The notes under the pieces were generated by a model. It made no database searches. It saw only the letters and a list, made by a program, of their open reading frames with translations, and was not told the DNA's origin. Shown one piece after another: positions 25,216 to 34,964 of a stretch of DNA of 64,000 nucleotides (positions within the stretch are counted from its first letter, which is position 1; each line of letters begins with the position of its first letter). The DNA is taken from assembly GCF_036345255.1 (NCBI RefSeq), contig NZ_CP107783.1, forward strand, positions 1,860,001-1,924,000, read 5' to 3'. The position numbers and the translations under genes were made by a program. Origin of the DNA: Streptomyces sp. NBC_00569. Lineage in GTDB: Bacteria; Actinomycetota; Actinomycetes; Streptomycetales; Streptomycetaceae.

Positions 25216-28200
25216 TCAGTCGGTGGACCGGGCGTGGAACGACACATGTCCGGACCCGACGCGGTAGGCGGCGCGGCCGTCCTCGATGCCGAGGTAGCGG
25301 ACACCTTGGCCCGTGACGTGGTAGGCGCCGCCGTGAACCACCGGCAGGGCGACGGTCGCCGTCACATTGACGGGGACGGTGACCTCGGTGTCCACGCCAT
25401 GGCGGTTCCTGCGCCAGTCGACGCCGACGGTGCCGCGCTCTGTCCACTGCGTGCCGGAGGCGTGGTCGAGGCCCTTGTCCGCCGGGGCGATTCGGACCGT
25501 GGCGGCGCCCGGCGAGGTGACGGTCAGGCCGAGGACGCTCTCGATGACGCCATTAATCCCTGCTCCGCCCCACCCGTGGGAGAGGCTTTCGCTGCTGCTC
25601 TGGGACACCTGGGCACCGGTGCAGTCGGAGGTCTCGCAGCCGGGGGTCCACTGCTCCCACAGGAAGGTGCCGCCCTCGGCGAGCACCTGGGCCGGGCCGT
25701 CGTGGTGCGGGTCGGTGAGGAGATCCACCACGGTGTCCGGGCGGTCGGTGACGCGCAGGGCTTCGAGCAGCGTGCGCAGGGTCATCGGCCCTTGCTGCAT
25801 GCCGAGTGCGGAGATGCGCTCGCCGAGTTCCGGGTACTCGGCGGAAGTTGCGGCTCCGTAGGCGACAGGGAAGGTCTGCGCGTGCTGGCCGGAGTGGTCG
25901 ATGCGGCTGCCGGTGGCGGTCAGGCCGTCGGACCAGGCGCCGCTCCCGGGGTCGCGCAGCTGGGCTCGCATCGCGGCGGTCAGGTGCTCCGCCCGGTCGC
26001 CATACAGGGTGTGGGCGTCCGCGTCGCCGAGGGCGTCGGCGGCCTCGGCCGTCGAGCGCAGCGCACCCAGAGCGAGAGCGTTGACGACGGTGCGGTTAAC
26101 GTTGCCGTCCGTGACGTAGCCGTAGCGCATCGGGGCGGGCCAGTCGATGATTCCGTACTGGTACGCGCCACTGCCGCCGGGAAGGTCGGCCACCAGCCCG
26201 CGGCTGTCGACGGCGGACGAGATGTAGTCGGAAATGTTCTTCATCACGGGCTGGGCCTGCGCCAGCAATTCCCGGTCGCCGGTGGTCCGGTAGTAGCGCA
26301 GCACCCACTCAGGGAACATCTCGGTGTAGTCGGGGATGTCCCGTTTGCCGTCCCCATTGGGGTAGACGGCGTTCATGGCACCGTTCTTCCAGTACCGCGC
26401 CTGGGAGTTCATGAAGGAGACGATCGCCTGCCGGGTCAGGCTCCGCTCCCCGGAGGCCGCCATGGTCGCGTACGACTCGTCGATGGCGTCGCCGAGGAAC
26501 TGGCCCTTCTCCCGGGTCGGGGTGTCGAGGAAGACGTTCTGCGCCGACTGCAGGGCCGAGTGCTGCATGAGCGCGAAGACGTCATCGAGGGTGTCGTCGC
26601 TGCTGGAGAAGGTGGCCGGGTGGGCGGCGTCGGTGTGCTGCACAACGGCCGTGATGTCGTCGGTGGTCAGCTTCTCGCCGGGGTCGCTGATCTGCAGATA
26701 GCGCCAGCCCCAGTAGGTGAACGGCTGCGCGATCTGGGCGCCGTCCCGCTGGGTGTGGAAGAAGCGCATGTTACTGCCCTGGGTGTCGAGGGCCGACGTG
26801 CCGGCGCGGGAGTTCTCCACCCAGCTCCCGGCGGCGTGGTCCTTGCCTAGGGCCCGGTCGACAGTGGCGGTCTTCCCGTCCACCGCCGTTACGGTGCGGG
26901 TTTCCGGGTCGCCCGCGCCGTATCCGGTCGCGGGGGCGTCGACGGTGACACGGTCGCCGACGTGCAGGTTGCCCGTACTGGCGAGGGTCACCGTGGTGTC
27001 CCCGGCGCGTACGGCCGCTGTCAGCGTGGAGTTGCTGCGCCGGTAGCTGGTAGTGAAGGTCAACTGCCGCCCTGCCACGCCGTGCTGGAAGCTCACCGAG
27101 GGAACGGCGGAGTTGACCTTGCCGAAGTCGGCGAAGACGGTGCCGTCCGGGAGGCGGAGCAGGGACTTCGGGTGGACCACCGTGCGGGTCAGGTGGGCGT
27201 TCGTTGCGGACAGGTGGGTGAAGGCACAGGGTGATGAACCGGACGCGTACGAGGAGCAGTCGGCCGGGTTCGGTCGCGGGTGCGGGCCGACCACCGTGGC
27301 GCCGGACCAACTACCGTCGTCGTAACCGGCCTTGTCCCAGCCCGTCAGCTCCGCCCGGGCGTCGTAGTACTCGATCCGGTCGCCCGCGTCCTTGTTCCGG
27401 AATGCCACGGTGTCGACGGTCTGCGGGTCGTAGCGGCGTACCTTCCAGGATCCGTCGGAGACCATCACGTCCCGGGTGCCGTCCGCGTGCTCGACCACGA
27501 CCTTCACTAGCAGACCGTCAGGGCCGTCCGGACCGGCAGGGCCATTGGCGCGCCCCTGGCACTTGCAGTTCCAGTAGTGAGTGACGACGCCGACCGGCAG
27601 TTCTTCTCCCGCCTCAACACCCTTGAGTTCCGCGACGTCGTAGAACCCCTCGCCCGCGTATTCGTACGACGAGCCGCGCTGCACCGTGCGCCCGTTTGCC
27701 TGGACCTGCCAGTCCCCCACGGCGGCGGTGTAGACGCGGGCAGCGGTCACCGGACTGCCTGCGGACACCCGCATCACCTTGCGGGCGGCGGTCCACTGGT
27801 TGTCCGCGTCGTTGCCGGTGGCGGGCCTGCGGATCCACTGCGCGCCCGCCCAGTCCGTGTCACCGAGGCCGGTGACGAACGTCGCGGGGCCCGCGTACGG
27901 CGACACCGCGCCCTGGCGGTCCCAGGTCCGCACCGTCCAGCGGTACTGCGTGCCCGGCGCGAGGCCGGGACCGGCGTAGGGAACCCAGGACTGGCGCGCG
28001 CCGGGCACCTTGCCGCTGTCCCAGACCGTGTGCCCCGCGCCGTCGCGCACGACCAGTTCGTACGCCGACTGCACCTCGTCGCTGTCGACGTCGCGCGGCA
28101 GCCAGCCGAACGGGGGTGTCCCGTCGACGGCCGACGGGTTGACCCTGTCACCGACCGTGAGACCGGCCGGCGCCTGGGGGCTGTGATCGGGCCCTGCGCG

Positions 28201-28311
28201 GTCCGCGACCGCGGGCGGGGCAAGGGCAAGCGTCAGCCCGAAGGCCGTCGCGACAACACCGAACCGAAGACTGGACCGGGACGGGAACGGCCACTGAAGG
28301 CTCATGCACAT
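25216..28311 (-). CDS. Secreted GH78 alpha-L-rhamnosidase
   Basis: A 1,031-residue protein with a Sec leader (RFGVVATAFGLTLALAPP). The layout is typical GH78: an Ig-like N-terminal domain (TPPFGWLPRDVDSDEVQSAY), a rhamnosidase N domain (AARVYTAAVGDWQVQANG), a concanavalin-like domain, and a six-hairpin catalytic domain beginning near FLDTPTREKGQFLGDAIDES, where the conserved acidic residues for inverting hydrolysis lie, then DYTEMFPEW and GGTFLWEQWTPG. A C-terminal beta-sandwich closes the protein. An insert around residues 430-520 is unusual. It is the first gene of the operon to 20482, with LacI-type palindromes just upstream. Confidence 0.9.
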   Translation of the reverse strand: MCMSLQWPFPSRSSLRFGVVATAFGLTLALAPPAVADRAGPDHSPQAPAGLTVGDRVNPSAVDGTPPFGWLPRDVDSDEVQSAYELVVRDGAGHTVWDSGKVPGARQSWVPYAGPGLAPGTQYRWTVRTWDRQGAVSPYAGPATFVTGLGDTDWAGAQWIRRPATGNDADNQWTAARKVMRVSAGSPVTAARVYTAAVGDWQVQANGRTVQRGSSYEYAGEGFYDVAELKGVEAGEELPVGVVTHYWNCKCQGRANGPAGPDGPDGLLVKVVVEHADGTRDVMVSDGSWKVRRYDPQTVDTVAFRNKDAGDRIEYYDARAELTGWDKAGYDDGSWSGATVVGPHPRPNPADCSSYASGSSPCAFTHLSATNAHLTRTVVHPKSLLRLPDGTVFADFGKVNSAVPSVSFQHGVAGRQLTFTTSYRRSNSTLTAAVRAGDTTVTLASTGNLHVGDRVTVDAPATGYGAGDPETRTVTAVDGKTATVDRALGKDHAAGSWVENSRAGTSALDTQGSNMRFFHTQRDGAQIAQPFTYWGWRYLQISDPGEKLTTDDITAVVQHTDAAHPATFSSSDDTLDDVFALMQHSALQSAQNVFLDTPTREKGQFLGDAIDESYATMAASGERSLTRQAIVSFMNSQARYWKNGAMNAVYPNGDGKRDIPDYTEMFPEWVLRYYRTTGDRELLAQAQPVMKNISDYISSAVDSRGLVADLPGGSGAYQYGIIDWPAPMRYGYVTDGNVNRTVVNALALGALRSTAEAADALGDADAHTLYGDRAEHLTAAMRAQLRDPGSGAWSDGLTATGSRIDHSGQHAQTFPVAYGAATSAEYPELGERISALGMQQGPMTLRTLLEALRVTDRPDTVVDLLTDPHHDGPAQVLAEGGTFLWEQWTPGCETSDCTGAQVSQSSSESLSHGWGGAGINGVIESVLGLTVTSPGAATVRIAPADKGLDHASGTQWTERGTVGVDWRRNRHGVDTEVTVPVNVTATVALPVVHGGAYHVTGQGVRYLGIEDGRAAYRVGSGHVSFHARSTD

Positions 28312-28327
28312 GCTCCCAGGAAGGGAT

Positions 28328-28340
28328 TTGAATGATTCAA
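28328..28340. promoter_or_regulatory. Palindromic operator candidate upstream of GH78 operon
   Basis: TTGAATGATTCAA, a perfect 6-1-6 inverted repeat, lies 17 bp before the ATG at 28311. A related site is at 28447, and two more lie in the promoter region of the other glycosidase operon. AT-rich palindromes stand out strongly in this GC-rich DNA. Confidence 0.55.
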
Positions 28341-28446
28341 CTGGACACGACTACTGCCACTTCCGCGGAAGACAGGAAGCGCAGTTGGAGCGACGTGAAG
28401 TGCAACAAGTGTGTCAACTCGGGAGTCATGGGCTTGGCTTGCCGAA

Positions 28447-28460
28447 TTGAAACGTATCAA
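28447..28460. promoter_or_regulatory. LacI-type operator candidate
   Basis: TTGAAACGTATCAA has a central CG and near-symmetric half-sites, the usual form of LacI-family operators in actinomycetes. It is about 140 bp upstream of the GH78 start. Confidence 0.5.
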
Positions 28461-28544
28461 TACCTTCTGCCTCGGACCCTATGAAGAGGCCGAGGACAGT
28501 GTCAATGGGTGTGCACAGGAGTGGCAGAAGTGCCGCCCCCGCCG

Positions 28545-28785
28545 ACTGCCTGGGCTCCGGCAACGACCTGAAGCTCAAAAGAGCCTTGGGAGTAGTTGCG
28601 GACGATGCGAGGTGGGCACCGGCGCCGATGGAGGAACCGGCTGGTTTCGGCGGTGAGTTCGGCCCAGTCTCAGACTCGGCTGTGCATCGGAAGGCTGCGC
28701 TCGAGGTCAGCGTTGACCAGCCCGTCGGGGTCCAACGGGGCGTAGGACGGCACAAAATGCAGCTCGATCCGTGCGGCATGCCAGG
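28545..28785 (-). pseudogene. IS630-family transposase, C-terminal fragment
   Basis: Minus-strand reading gives RIELHFVPSYAPLDPDGL, NADLERSLPMHSRV, an in-frame TGA, then DWAELTAETSRFLHRRR and PRIVRNY. This is the DDE C-terminus of an IS630-type transposase (the LPSYAPxLNPxE ... LNADLKRSLP pattern), already mutated. It lies between the two minus-strand glycosidase operons. Confidence 0.75.
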
Positions 28786-28841
28786 CCGGCCAACCAGCAC
28801 AGGCCCGAGGTCCCCCAGGACACCACCCGGCGGTGCCGGAA

Positions 28842-31800
28842 TCAGTCCCCGGCCGGGGTGTAGACGGAGGCGAAGGACCAGTCGCCGGAGCCGACCTCGT
28901 ACACCGCCGTGCCGCCCTCGGTGCGCAGCATGCGGGCGCCCCGGTCGGCCCGGACGGCCCCTGAGGTGACCGGCACGTGGACCTCCGCCGTGGCCCCCGC
29001 CGGCACGGTCACCCGCAAGCGGTAGGCCGAGCCGTCGCGGTGCCAGGAGGTGGAGACCTTGCCGTACGGCGTCGTGTAGGAGCCGGAAGCGGAGGCCAGG
29101 TCCCCTACGACGGCCGGCGCGACGAGCAGCTTTTGGTAGCCGGCCGCGCCGGGCGCCTGCTGGATCCCGGCGAGGCGGCTGGTGAACCACGAGTCGATCG
29201 CGCCGAGCATGAAGTGGTCCTGTGACTGGCCGGGGCCGCCGTCCCAGGACTCGCCGAGCGCCGTGTTGCCGTGCACCACCTGATAGCCGTAGCTGGGGCT
29301 GGTGGTCTGCGTGGCGATCTTGTACACGATGTCGTCGTGGCCCGCCCCGGACAGCACCCGGAACGCCGCCGGCAGTGAGATCTCACCGAGGTTCAGGTGG
29401 TAGCCCGCGTCCCGGATGCTGCCGACGAGGTGGTCGAGGAGCCGCTGCCGCTGGTCGTCGGGGACCGCACCCATGTCGAGGGCGAGGACCTCGGCGCCCT
29501 GGCCGCCGCCGCCGAAGGTCCCCGTCGCCGCGTCGTAGTACTTCCGGGTGAGCGCCTGGGCGCTCGCGTCGGCCTCGCTGCGGTAGGACGCCGCGTCGGC
29601 GTCGTCACCGAGCACGCCGGCGATCCGGCTGAGCGCGTCCACCACCCGCCAGTAGCCGTAGGTGCCCGCGACCGCACGCGGGAAGGACTTGTCGGGGGTG
29701 AACCAGTCGCCGAGCCCGTAGTCGAGGATGCCGTCGGAGACCTGGGTCTTCAGGAACGCCGCGTACCTCTTCATGGCCGGGTAGTAGGTGCGCAGCGTGT
29801 CGGTGTCTCCGTACGTGGTGTAGAGCTGCCAGGGCACGAGGACGAAGGCGCCGCCCCAGTTGGAGTCGTTGCGGTAGGCGCCCGGCAGGCTGGTGTATTC
29901 CGGCACGGTGCTCGGGACCAGGCCCTCGGTGGTCTGTGCGTCGGCCATGTCCCGCACGATCTTGCGCAGGTAGGCCTCCATGTCGTAGTTGGCGGCCAGG
30001 GCCGGGAAGACGAGCTGGTCCTGCTCCAGCCAGCCGAGCTTCTCCCGGCTCGGGCAGTCGGTGAGCACGCTCATCATGTTGTTCTCGATGGCGTTGCGGG
30101 TGATCGAGTGGATGCCGTTGACCAGGTCGTTGGAGCTCTTGAAGTCACCCGCGGAAGCGTTGTCGGTGTGCAGTGCCTTTCCGCGCACGGAGACGGTGGC
30201 TCCGGCCGGCAGGCCCTTGATCTCCAGGTAGCGGAAGCCGTGGTAGGAGAACTGCGGGTGCCAGGTCTCGCTCTTTGCGCCGCGTGCGGTGTAGCTGTCC
30301 CACAGGGGGGCGCCCACGTTGCTGATGGACTGGAAGGCGTGGCCGTCCTTGAGGCTTTCCGCGGGGTAGATGCGCACGGTCGTGCCGGCCGGTGCGTCCA
30401 GTGTGATCTCAGGCCAGCCGGCGATGTTGCGGCCGAGGTCGAAGATGCGGCTGCCCGGGGCGGCGCCGGAGACCTCGGTGCCCTTGAGGTTCTCTTCGAC
30501 GCGGATCGGCTCGGTCTCGCGGGCGCTGAGCTGTGCCGGGTGGCCGGGCGTGCCGGGCCCGTCCACGGTGACCGCGTGCGACCAGGCCGAGCGCTCCTGG
30601 TGTGGCTGGTCCCAGTGCGGTATCTCGCGGCGGGCGTCGTAGTCCTCGCCCCCGTACCAGTTCGAGGACGTGGTCGGCCCCAGCACCGTACGCCAGTCCG
30701 CGCCACTGGCGATGCGCTTGACGGTGCCGTCGGCGAGGGTCACCTCCAGCTGAGCGATCAGCTTGGGGTCGCTGAGGTTCCCGTAGAGCTTGCGGTACCG
30801 GTCGGCGGTGCTGACCACGTTCGACATGCCGTTGCCGAGGGCGACGCCGATGGTGTTGTCGCCGTGCCGCAGCAGGTCGGTGACATCGTACGTGGCGTAC
30901 TGCACACGGTCCGCGAACGTGGTGTTCGCGGGCTCCAGCACGGCGTCGCCGACCGGCCGGCCGTTGACATCGGCCGTGTAGATGCCCAGCCCGGCCACGT
31001 GGAGACGGGCGCTGCGCACCTTCGTGCCAAGCGCGAAGTCCTTGGTGAACAGCGGGAGGCTGGAGGGCAGGTACGGCTTCGGGGGCTGCTGGCCCGTGAC
31101 CTTCGCGGCGGAGGCGAACGGCCCGGTGGCCGCGTCCCCGGTGGAGAGGGTGTAGTCGACAGGGAAGTTCGGTACGCGGCCATCGTCGGTGAGGACGTCG
31201 GACCGCGGATAGAGCACGACCTGGTCGAAGGTCCGGGCGGACTTGAGGTCGAGGGTGAGGGTGATCGGCGAGGACGACAGGTCGGCGCCAAAGTGGGCCT
31301 GGCTGGAGTACCCGGCCGCGGTCTGCAGGGCGCTGTTGGTCATCCCGTCGACGGCGAGAGCGGGTTCCCAGGTCTTGCGCAGGGTGTTGGACTCCGAGGC
31401 GGTGACGGCCGCGCCCTGGGCGAGGTCCGTGTCCGGCGCGGCGGAGTCGCGCACCTCGATCTCCCCCAACTGCAGCCGCCAGGACCGGTTCGGGAAGTCG
31501 TCGGCCAGCGGCAGGCCGAGCTTGGTGACGTCGAGCCGGACGTAGCGGGCGGTGGTCTTCGGCAGCCGGACGACGACCGGCTCCACCTTTCGGGTGCTCA
31601 GCTTCCAGTCGGGGTTGGTAATCCACTGCGCGGACCAGTCCTGCGGGTTCGTCAGTCCGGTCTCGAAGACGGCGGTGTCGCTCCAGCGGGACGGGCGGTT
31701 CGTGGTGTTCGACCACACCGTCACGCGCCAGTAGACATGGGCGCGCGATCCGAGCTTCTTGCCGGCGTAGGTCGTGCTCGGCGCGTCGGAGTCGACACGG

Positions 31801-32105
31801 CCCGAGTCCCACAGGTCGGGACGGCCGCTGGTGAGCAGAGCGCGGCTGGTGGCCGCCTGGACGCGGTACGCCTGCTGGATGACGTCCGTGCCGCTTCCGC
31901 TGAGCTGCCAGCTCAGGCCAGGAGTGGTGTCGTCGATGCCGAGTGCCTGGCTCAGGTGCTGGGTGCGCAGCGTGACGGGGGCGATGCCGGCGGGTGCTGC
32001 CTGGGCGGTCACAGCCAGGGGCAGGATGGTGACCAGTGTGGTCAGGACGGAGGCGGTGACGAGGGCCGGGCGGCGCCGGACACGTCGGGGGAAGGCTGCG
32101 GACAC
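28842..32105 (-). CDS. Secreted GH78 alpha-L-rhamnosidase with discoidin-like insert
   Basis: A 1,087-residue protein with a Sec leader (ALVTASVLTTLVTILPLAVT). Domains: Ig-like (LSWQLSGSGTDVIQQAYRVQ), an inserted F5/8-type-C-like carbohydrate-binding module (about residues 190-345, with ASESNTLRKTWEPALAVDG), the rhamnosidase N domain (LHVAGLGIYTADVNGRPVGD), then the six-hairpin catalytic barrel with TDCPSREKLGWLEQDQL, NWGGAFVLVPW and GLGDWFTPD, and a C-terminal domain (SWHRDGSAYRLRVTVPAGAT). It removes alpha-L-rhamnosyl residues from a polymer. The gene is the last of the 41883-28842 run; its stop is followed by an IS630 remnant. Confidence 0.92.
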   Translation of the reverse strand: MSAAFPRRVRRRPALVTASVLTTLVTILPLAVTAQAAPAGIAPVTLRTQHLSQALGIDDTTPGLSWQLSGSGTDVIQQAYRVQAATSRALLTSGRPDLWDSGRVDSDAPSTTYAGKKLGSRAHVYWRVTVWSNTTNRPSRWSDTAVFETGLTNPQDWSAQWITNPDWKLSTRKVEPVVVRLPKTTARYVRLDVTKLGLPLADDFPNRSWRLQLGEIEVRDSAAPDTDLAQGAAVTASESNTLRKTWEPALAVDGMTNSALQTAAGYSSQAHFGADLSSSPITLTLDLKSARTFDQVVLYPRSDVLTDDGRVPNFPVDYTLSTGDAATGPFASAAKVTGQQPPKPYLPSSLPLFTKDFALGTKVRSARLHVAGLGIYTADVNGRPVGDAVLEPANTTFADRVQYATYDVTDLLRHGDNTIGVALGNGMSNVVSTADRYRKLYGNLSDPKLIAQLEVTLADGTVKRIASGADWRTVLGPTTSSNWYGGEDYDARREIPHWDQPHQERSAWSHAVTVDGPGTPGHPAQLSARETEPIRVEENLKGTEVSGAAPGSRIFDLGRNIAGWPEITLDAPAGTTVRIYPAESLKDGHAFQSISNVGAPLWDSYTARGAKSETWHPQFSYHGFRYLEIKGLPAGATVSVRGKALHTDNASAGDFKSSNDLVNGIHSITRNAIENNMMSVLTDCPSREKLGWLEQDQLVFPALAANYDMEAYLRKIVRDMADAQTTEGLVPSTVPEYTSLPGAYRNDSNWGGAFVLVPWQLYTTYGDTDTLRTYYPAMKRYAAFLKTQVSDGILDYGLGDWFTPDKSFPRAVAGTYGYWRVVDALSRIAGVLGDDADAASYRSEADASAQALTRKYYDAATGTFGGGGQGAEVLALDMGAVPDDQRQRLLDHLVGSIRDAGYHLNLGEISLPAAFRVLSGAGHDDIVYKIATQTTSPSYGYQVVHGNTALGESWDGGPGQSQDHFMLGAIDSWFTSRLAGIQQAPGAAGYQKLLVAPAVVGDLASASGSYTTPYGKVSTSWHRDGSAYRLRVTVPAGATAEVHVPVTSGAVRADRGARMLRTEGGTAVYEVGSGDWSFASVYTPAGD

Positions 32106-32157
32106 GGGGTCTCCTGGCTCGGGTGCGATGGACGGGGTGTGGCGTGGAGGCGCGGGA

Positions 32158-34731
32158 TCAGGCGTCCGCGCGGAACAGCGCGGCGACGTCCGTGGCGGAC
32201 AGAGCCCGGTTGTGGACGCGGAAGCTGTCGATGGCGCCCTGCAGGTACGGGTGCTTGGAGTTCTGCGAGCGGCCGAGGTAGTTGTGCGTGGTGGTGCCCA
32301 GCAGCAACGGACTGCTCACCATCGCGTCGTTGCGCCCGGACTCCACGCCATCGACGTACAGCACGCCGGTGCCGTCGCCGACGGTCAGGGCAACATGGGT
32401 CCAACGGCCCTGCGGCAGGGCATCGGAGGCGTCGATGAAGTCCTCGGCCTCCATACCTGCGATCTTCAGGGCAGCGCGGGCCTTCCCGGTGCCGGTGCGC
32501 ACGGCGAGGAAGAGGTAGGTGTCCTTGTGGTAGCCGAGGTCGAACACCCGGGCGGAGTTGCTGAGCGAGTCGACACGCACCCAGGCGCTGACGGTCAGCT
32601 CCTCCAGACCGGTGAGCAGACCGGGCGGCAGGACCACGTGGCCGCCGGCGACGCTGTCCAGGGCGATGGCGGCGCCGGTACGGCCCGCCGTCCAGCCGGC
32701 GCCCGCGGCCAACTCTCCGTCTGGGAAGGAACGCTGGGAGTCCGCGGTGGTGCTTCCGTGGCCCTCGTCGAAGGCGTAGTGGGCGAGCTCGCGCTCGCGG
32801 CCGGCCTTGGGCGAGACGGCCCAGTACACGTTGTAGTGCTGGTGCTGGATCCGATGGAAGGGCAGCAGCGACACCTGGGCGCCATCGGCGGTGGCGGTGA
32901 AGGCCGTCGAAGACCGCGGCAGCCGCCGCACTGAGGCGGGATCGATGTGAGGGATGGTCGGGGACACGGTGCTGCCGTACGTGCCGGCCAGGACCACCGG
33001 GCCGTGGGACAGGGAGCGCACCTGCGGGTTGTCCGGCGCCGGACGCCAGACCGGCTCCATCGGCAGCGCCACCTCGACCACGTCTCCGGAGCGCCAGTTC
33101 CTGGTCAGCGCAAGGTACGTACCCGGTTTGCAGTGGGCGCCGGCCGGACGCCCGTTGACCCGGACCCGGGCGTGAGAGCGATGGTCGGCCAGCCAGCCGG
33201 GGATCCGTACCTTTAGGGTGAACCGGCCGCCTCCGGAGGTGACTGTGAGCCTGGTGGTGTCCGCGTCGGGGTAGCGGGTCTCCTGGCGCAGCGTCACCCC
33301 TCGCTCGGCCCATGTCACCTGGGACGGGATGAACAGGTTGACCCACAGTGCGTCCGCGGAGCGGAAGTAGATGCTGTCGGCGAACTTGGTGTGGGTCTCC
33401 ATGCCCGTGCCGTGATCGCAGGAGAAGTTGTCGTAGTCGCTGCTGTAACTGCCGGGCGCGGTCCCGAGCCCGCCCTTGACCTGGCGCTGCGAGCCCGCCC
33501 ACAGACCCGTGTAGTACGTCACGAAGCCGTGCTCGGCGTCGGGGTCCTGCTCGCCGAGCATCTGGTTGTACAGGGTCCACTCGTAGTGGTCCATGTACAC
33601 GGCGTTGCCCGGGTCGTGAAGGAAAAGCTGCCGGCCCAGCTTGAGCATGTTGTAGGAGTTGCAGTTCTCGCAGGTCACCTCGGAGAGACGGCTGACGATC
33701 TCGCCGGGAGGACCGAAGAACTCCTGACTGGAGTTGCCGCCGATGGCGTACGAGTGGTGATGTACAACCGTGTCCCAGAAGTAGGCGGCGATGTCGCGGT
33801 AGCGCTGCTCACCGGTGGCCTCGTACTCGCGCGCGGCGCCGACGATCTTGGCGATCTCAGTGTTGGCGTGGCGACCGTCCAGTTCGTCGCGGCCCGCGGC
33901 CAGCGGCCCGTACAGGTCCTCGTGGTCGAACCGACGGGCGGTGCGCAGATGTGCCGGGTCACCGGTGACCAGGTACAGGTTCGACAGGACCTCGTTCATG
34001 CCGCCGAACTCCACCCGGAGGACCAGCGTCTGCATCTGGCTCACTGTCAGGCGCGAGGTGCGGGTCTCCACCCAGGCGGCCATCGAACGCACCACGTCCA
34101 GGGCCTGGTAGTTGCCGCTGAGCAGATACTGATCGAGCAGACCGGCCATGATCTTGTGGATCGTGTAGTACGGGGCCCAGGGTCGGCCGCCGGCCTCCAG
34201 CTGGTCGAAGACCTGCTCAGGGAAGGCGGAGAGGTATCCGGGCGTGTAGCGGGCGGCGGGGGAGGCGGCCTGGCAGGCCGCGAGGGCGTCGACGATGATC
34301 CGCCCCTTGGCGGCGTAGGCGTCGTCCCCGGTGTTGGCGTGGGCCTGGGCCAGCCCGGAGAGCAGATGGCCGGTGCTGTGACCGCGCAGTTGGACCGCCG
34401 GGTCCTCCCACCCGCCGCAGGGTTCGGCGGACGACGGCAGGCCGGCGTTGAGACGGAAGGTGTGCAGCAGGCGATCCGGATCGACGAACAGCAGATACGC
34501 GCAGGTGCGCCGCATGTTCTCGCGGAAGGGGCTGTTCAGGAGCGTGACGGATGACAGGGGGAGCGGGGTGAGCCGCGGCGGGACCGTGCCGGCGGGGACC
34601 GGGCGGCCACGGTCGGCGGGGCGGGCCGTGGCCCCGGCGGGGGCGCCCAGGCTCAGCGCGATGGCGGAGGCTCCGGCGGCGGCGATGACGTGGCGGCGGT
34701 TGGGGCGTGCCGGATGGTGCGATGCGTTCAT
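32158..34731 (-). CDS. Secreted GH127-type beta-L-arabinofuranosidase with LamG domain
   Basis: An 857-residue protein with a twin-arginine-like leader (NRRHVIAAAGASAIALSLG). The catalytic part is the DUF1680/GH127 (alpha/alpha)6 barrel: RGHSTGHLLSGLAQA, HANTEIAKIVG, E351-V-T-C354-E-N-C357 in SEVTCENCNSYNMLKLGRQL, and FSCDHGTGMETHTKFADS. In characterised GH127 enzymes a Cys is the nucleophile and Glu/Cys residues bind zinc; here the usual Cys-Cys pair reads Cys-Asp, a variant. Residues about 650-857 form a LamG/concanavalin-like sugar-binding domain. ATG 34731 has AGGAG upstream. It lies downstream of a hairpin after the next gene, so it may have its own promoter. Confidence 0.9.
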   Translation of the reverse strand: MNASHHPARPNRRHVIAAAGASAIALSLGAPAGATARPADRGRPVPAGTVPPRLTPLPLSSVTLLNSPFRENMRRTCAYLLFVDPDRLLHTFRLNAGLPSSAEPCGGWEDPAVQLRGHSTGHLLSGLAQAHANTGDDAYAAKGRIIVDALAACQAASPAARYTPGYLSAFPEQVFDQLEAGGRPWAPYYTIHKIMAGLLDQYLLSGNYQALDVVRSMAAWVETRTSRLTVSQMQTLVLRVEFGGMNEVLSNLYLVTGDPAHLRTARRFDHEDLYGPLAAGRDELDGRHANTEIAKIVGAAREYEATGEQRYRDIAAYFWDTVVHHHSYAIGGNSSQEFFGPPGEIVSRLSEVTCENCNSYNMLKLGRQLFLHDPGNAVYMDHYEWTLYNQMLGEQDPDAEHGFVTYYTGLWAGSQRQVKGGLGTAPGSYSSDYDNFSCDHGTGMETHTKFADSIYFRSADALWVNLFIPSQVTWAERGVTLRQETRYPDADTTRLTVTSGGGRFTLKVRIPGWLADHRSHARVRVNGRPAGAHCKPGTYLALTRNWRSGDVVEVALPMEPVWRPAPDNPQVRSLSHGPVVLAGTYGSTVSPTIPHIDPASVRRLPRSSTAFTATADGAQVSLLPFHRIQHQHYNVYWAVSPKAGRERELAHYAFDEGHGSTTADSQRSFPDGELAAGAGWTAGRTGAAIALDSVAGGHVVLPPGLLTGLEELTVSAWVRVDSLSNSARVFDLGYHKDTYLFLAVRTGTGKARAALKIAGMEAEDFIDASDALPQGRWTHVALTVGDGTGVLYVDGVESGRNDAMVSSPLLLGTTTHNYLGRSQNSKHPYLQGAIDSFRVHNRALSATDVAALFRADA

Positions 34732-34914
34732 GACGGCAGGACTCCTGGTGGATGCGGGGAATCCGCCGAGCGAGGGGGCGCGGGGTGTGGCTCGGCGGCG
34801 GCAGGCGCGAACGGGCGCGCGGTGGCCCGATCCGCGAACCGGGTCGGCGGCGTGCAGCGGACAGCCGCGGCGCGCTCTGTGCGACGGGGAGCGGAGCCCG
34901 AGCTGCTCCGAAGG

Positions 34915-34954
34915 CCGCGCACGCCTCACGCGGGCCGGCGCGAGGCGTGCGCGG
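34915..34954 (-). terminator. Strong hairpin after the 690-residue rhamnosidase gene
   Basis: CCGCGCACGCCTC (34915-34927) pairs perfectly with GAGGCGTGCGCGG (34942-34954) across a 14-base loop. It begins 10 bp beyond the stop of the minus-strand gene ending at 34965, as expected for an intrinsic terminator, and would separate that gene from the GH127 gene. Confidence 0.65.
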
Positions 34955-34964
34955 CGTGATCGTC

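Noticed and set aside
24775..26850. 691-codon plus-strand open frame across GH28 and GH78
   Set aside because: Spans two real minus-strand genes and their intergenic gap; no ribosome binding site or recognisable domain.
28312..28545. Riboswitch or attenuator upstream of the GH78 operon
   Set aside because: No conserved aptamer-like structure could be recognised; the palindromes are better explained as protein operators.
29397..32438. 1,013-codon plus-strand open frame opposite the GH78 gene
   Set aside because: Antisense shadow: repetitive Val/Arg/Gly composition and no domain, whereas the minus strand encodes a complete rhamnosidase.
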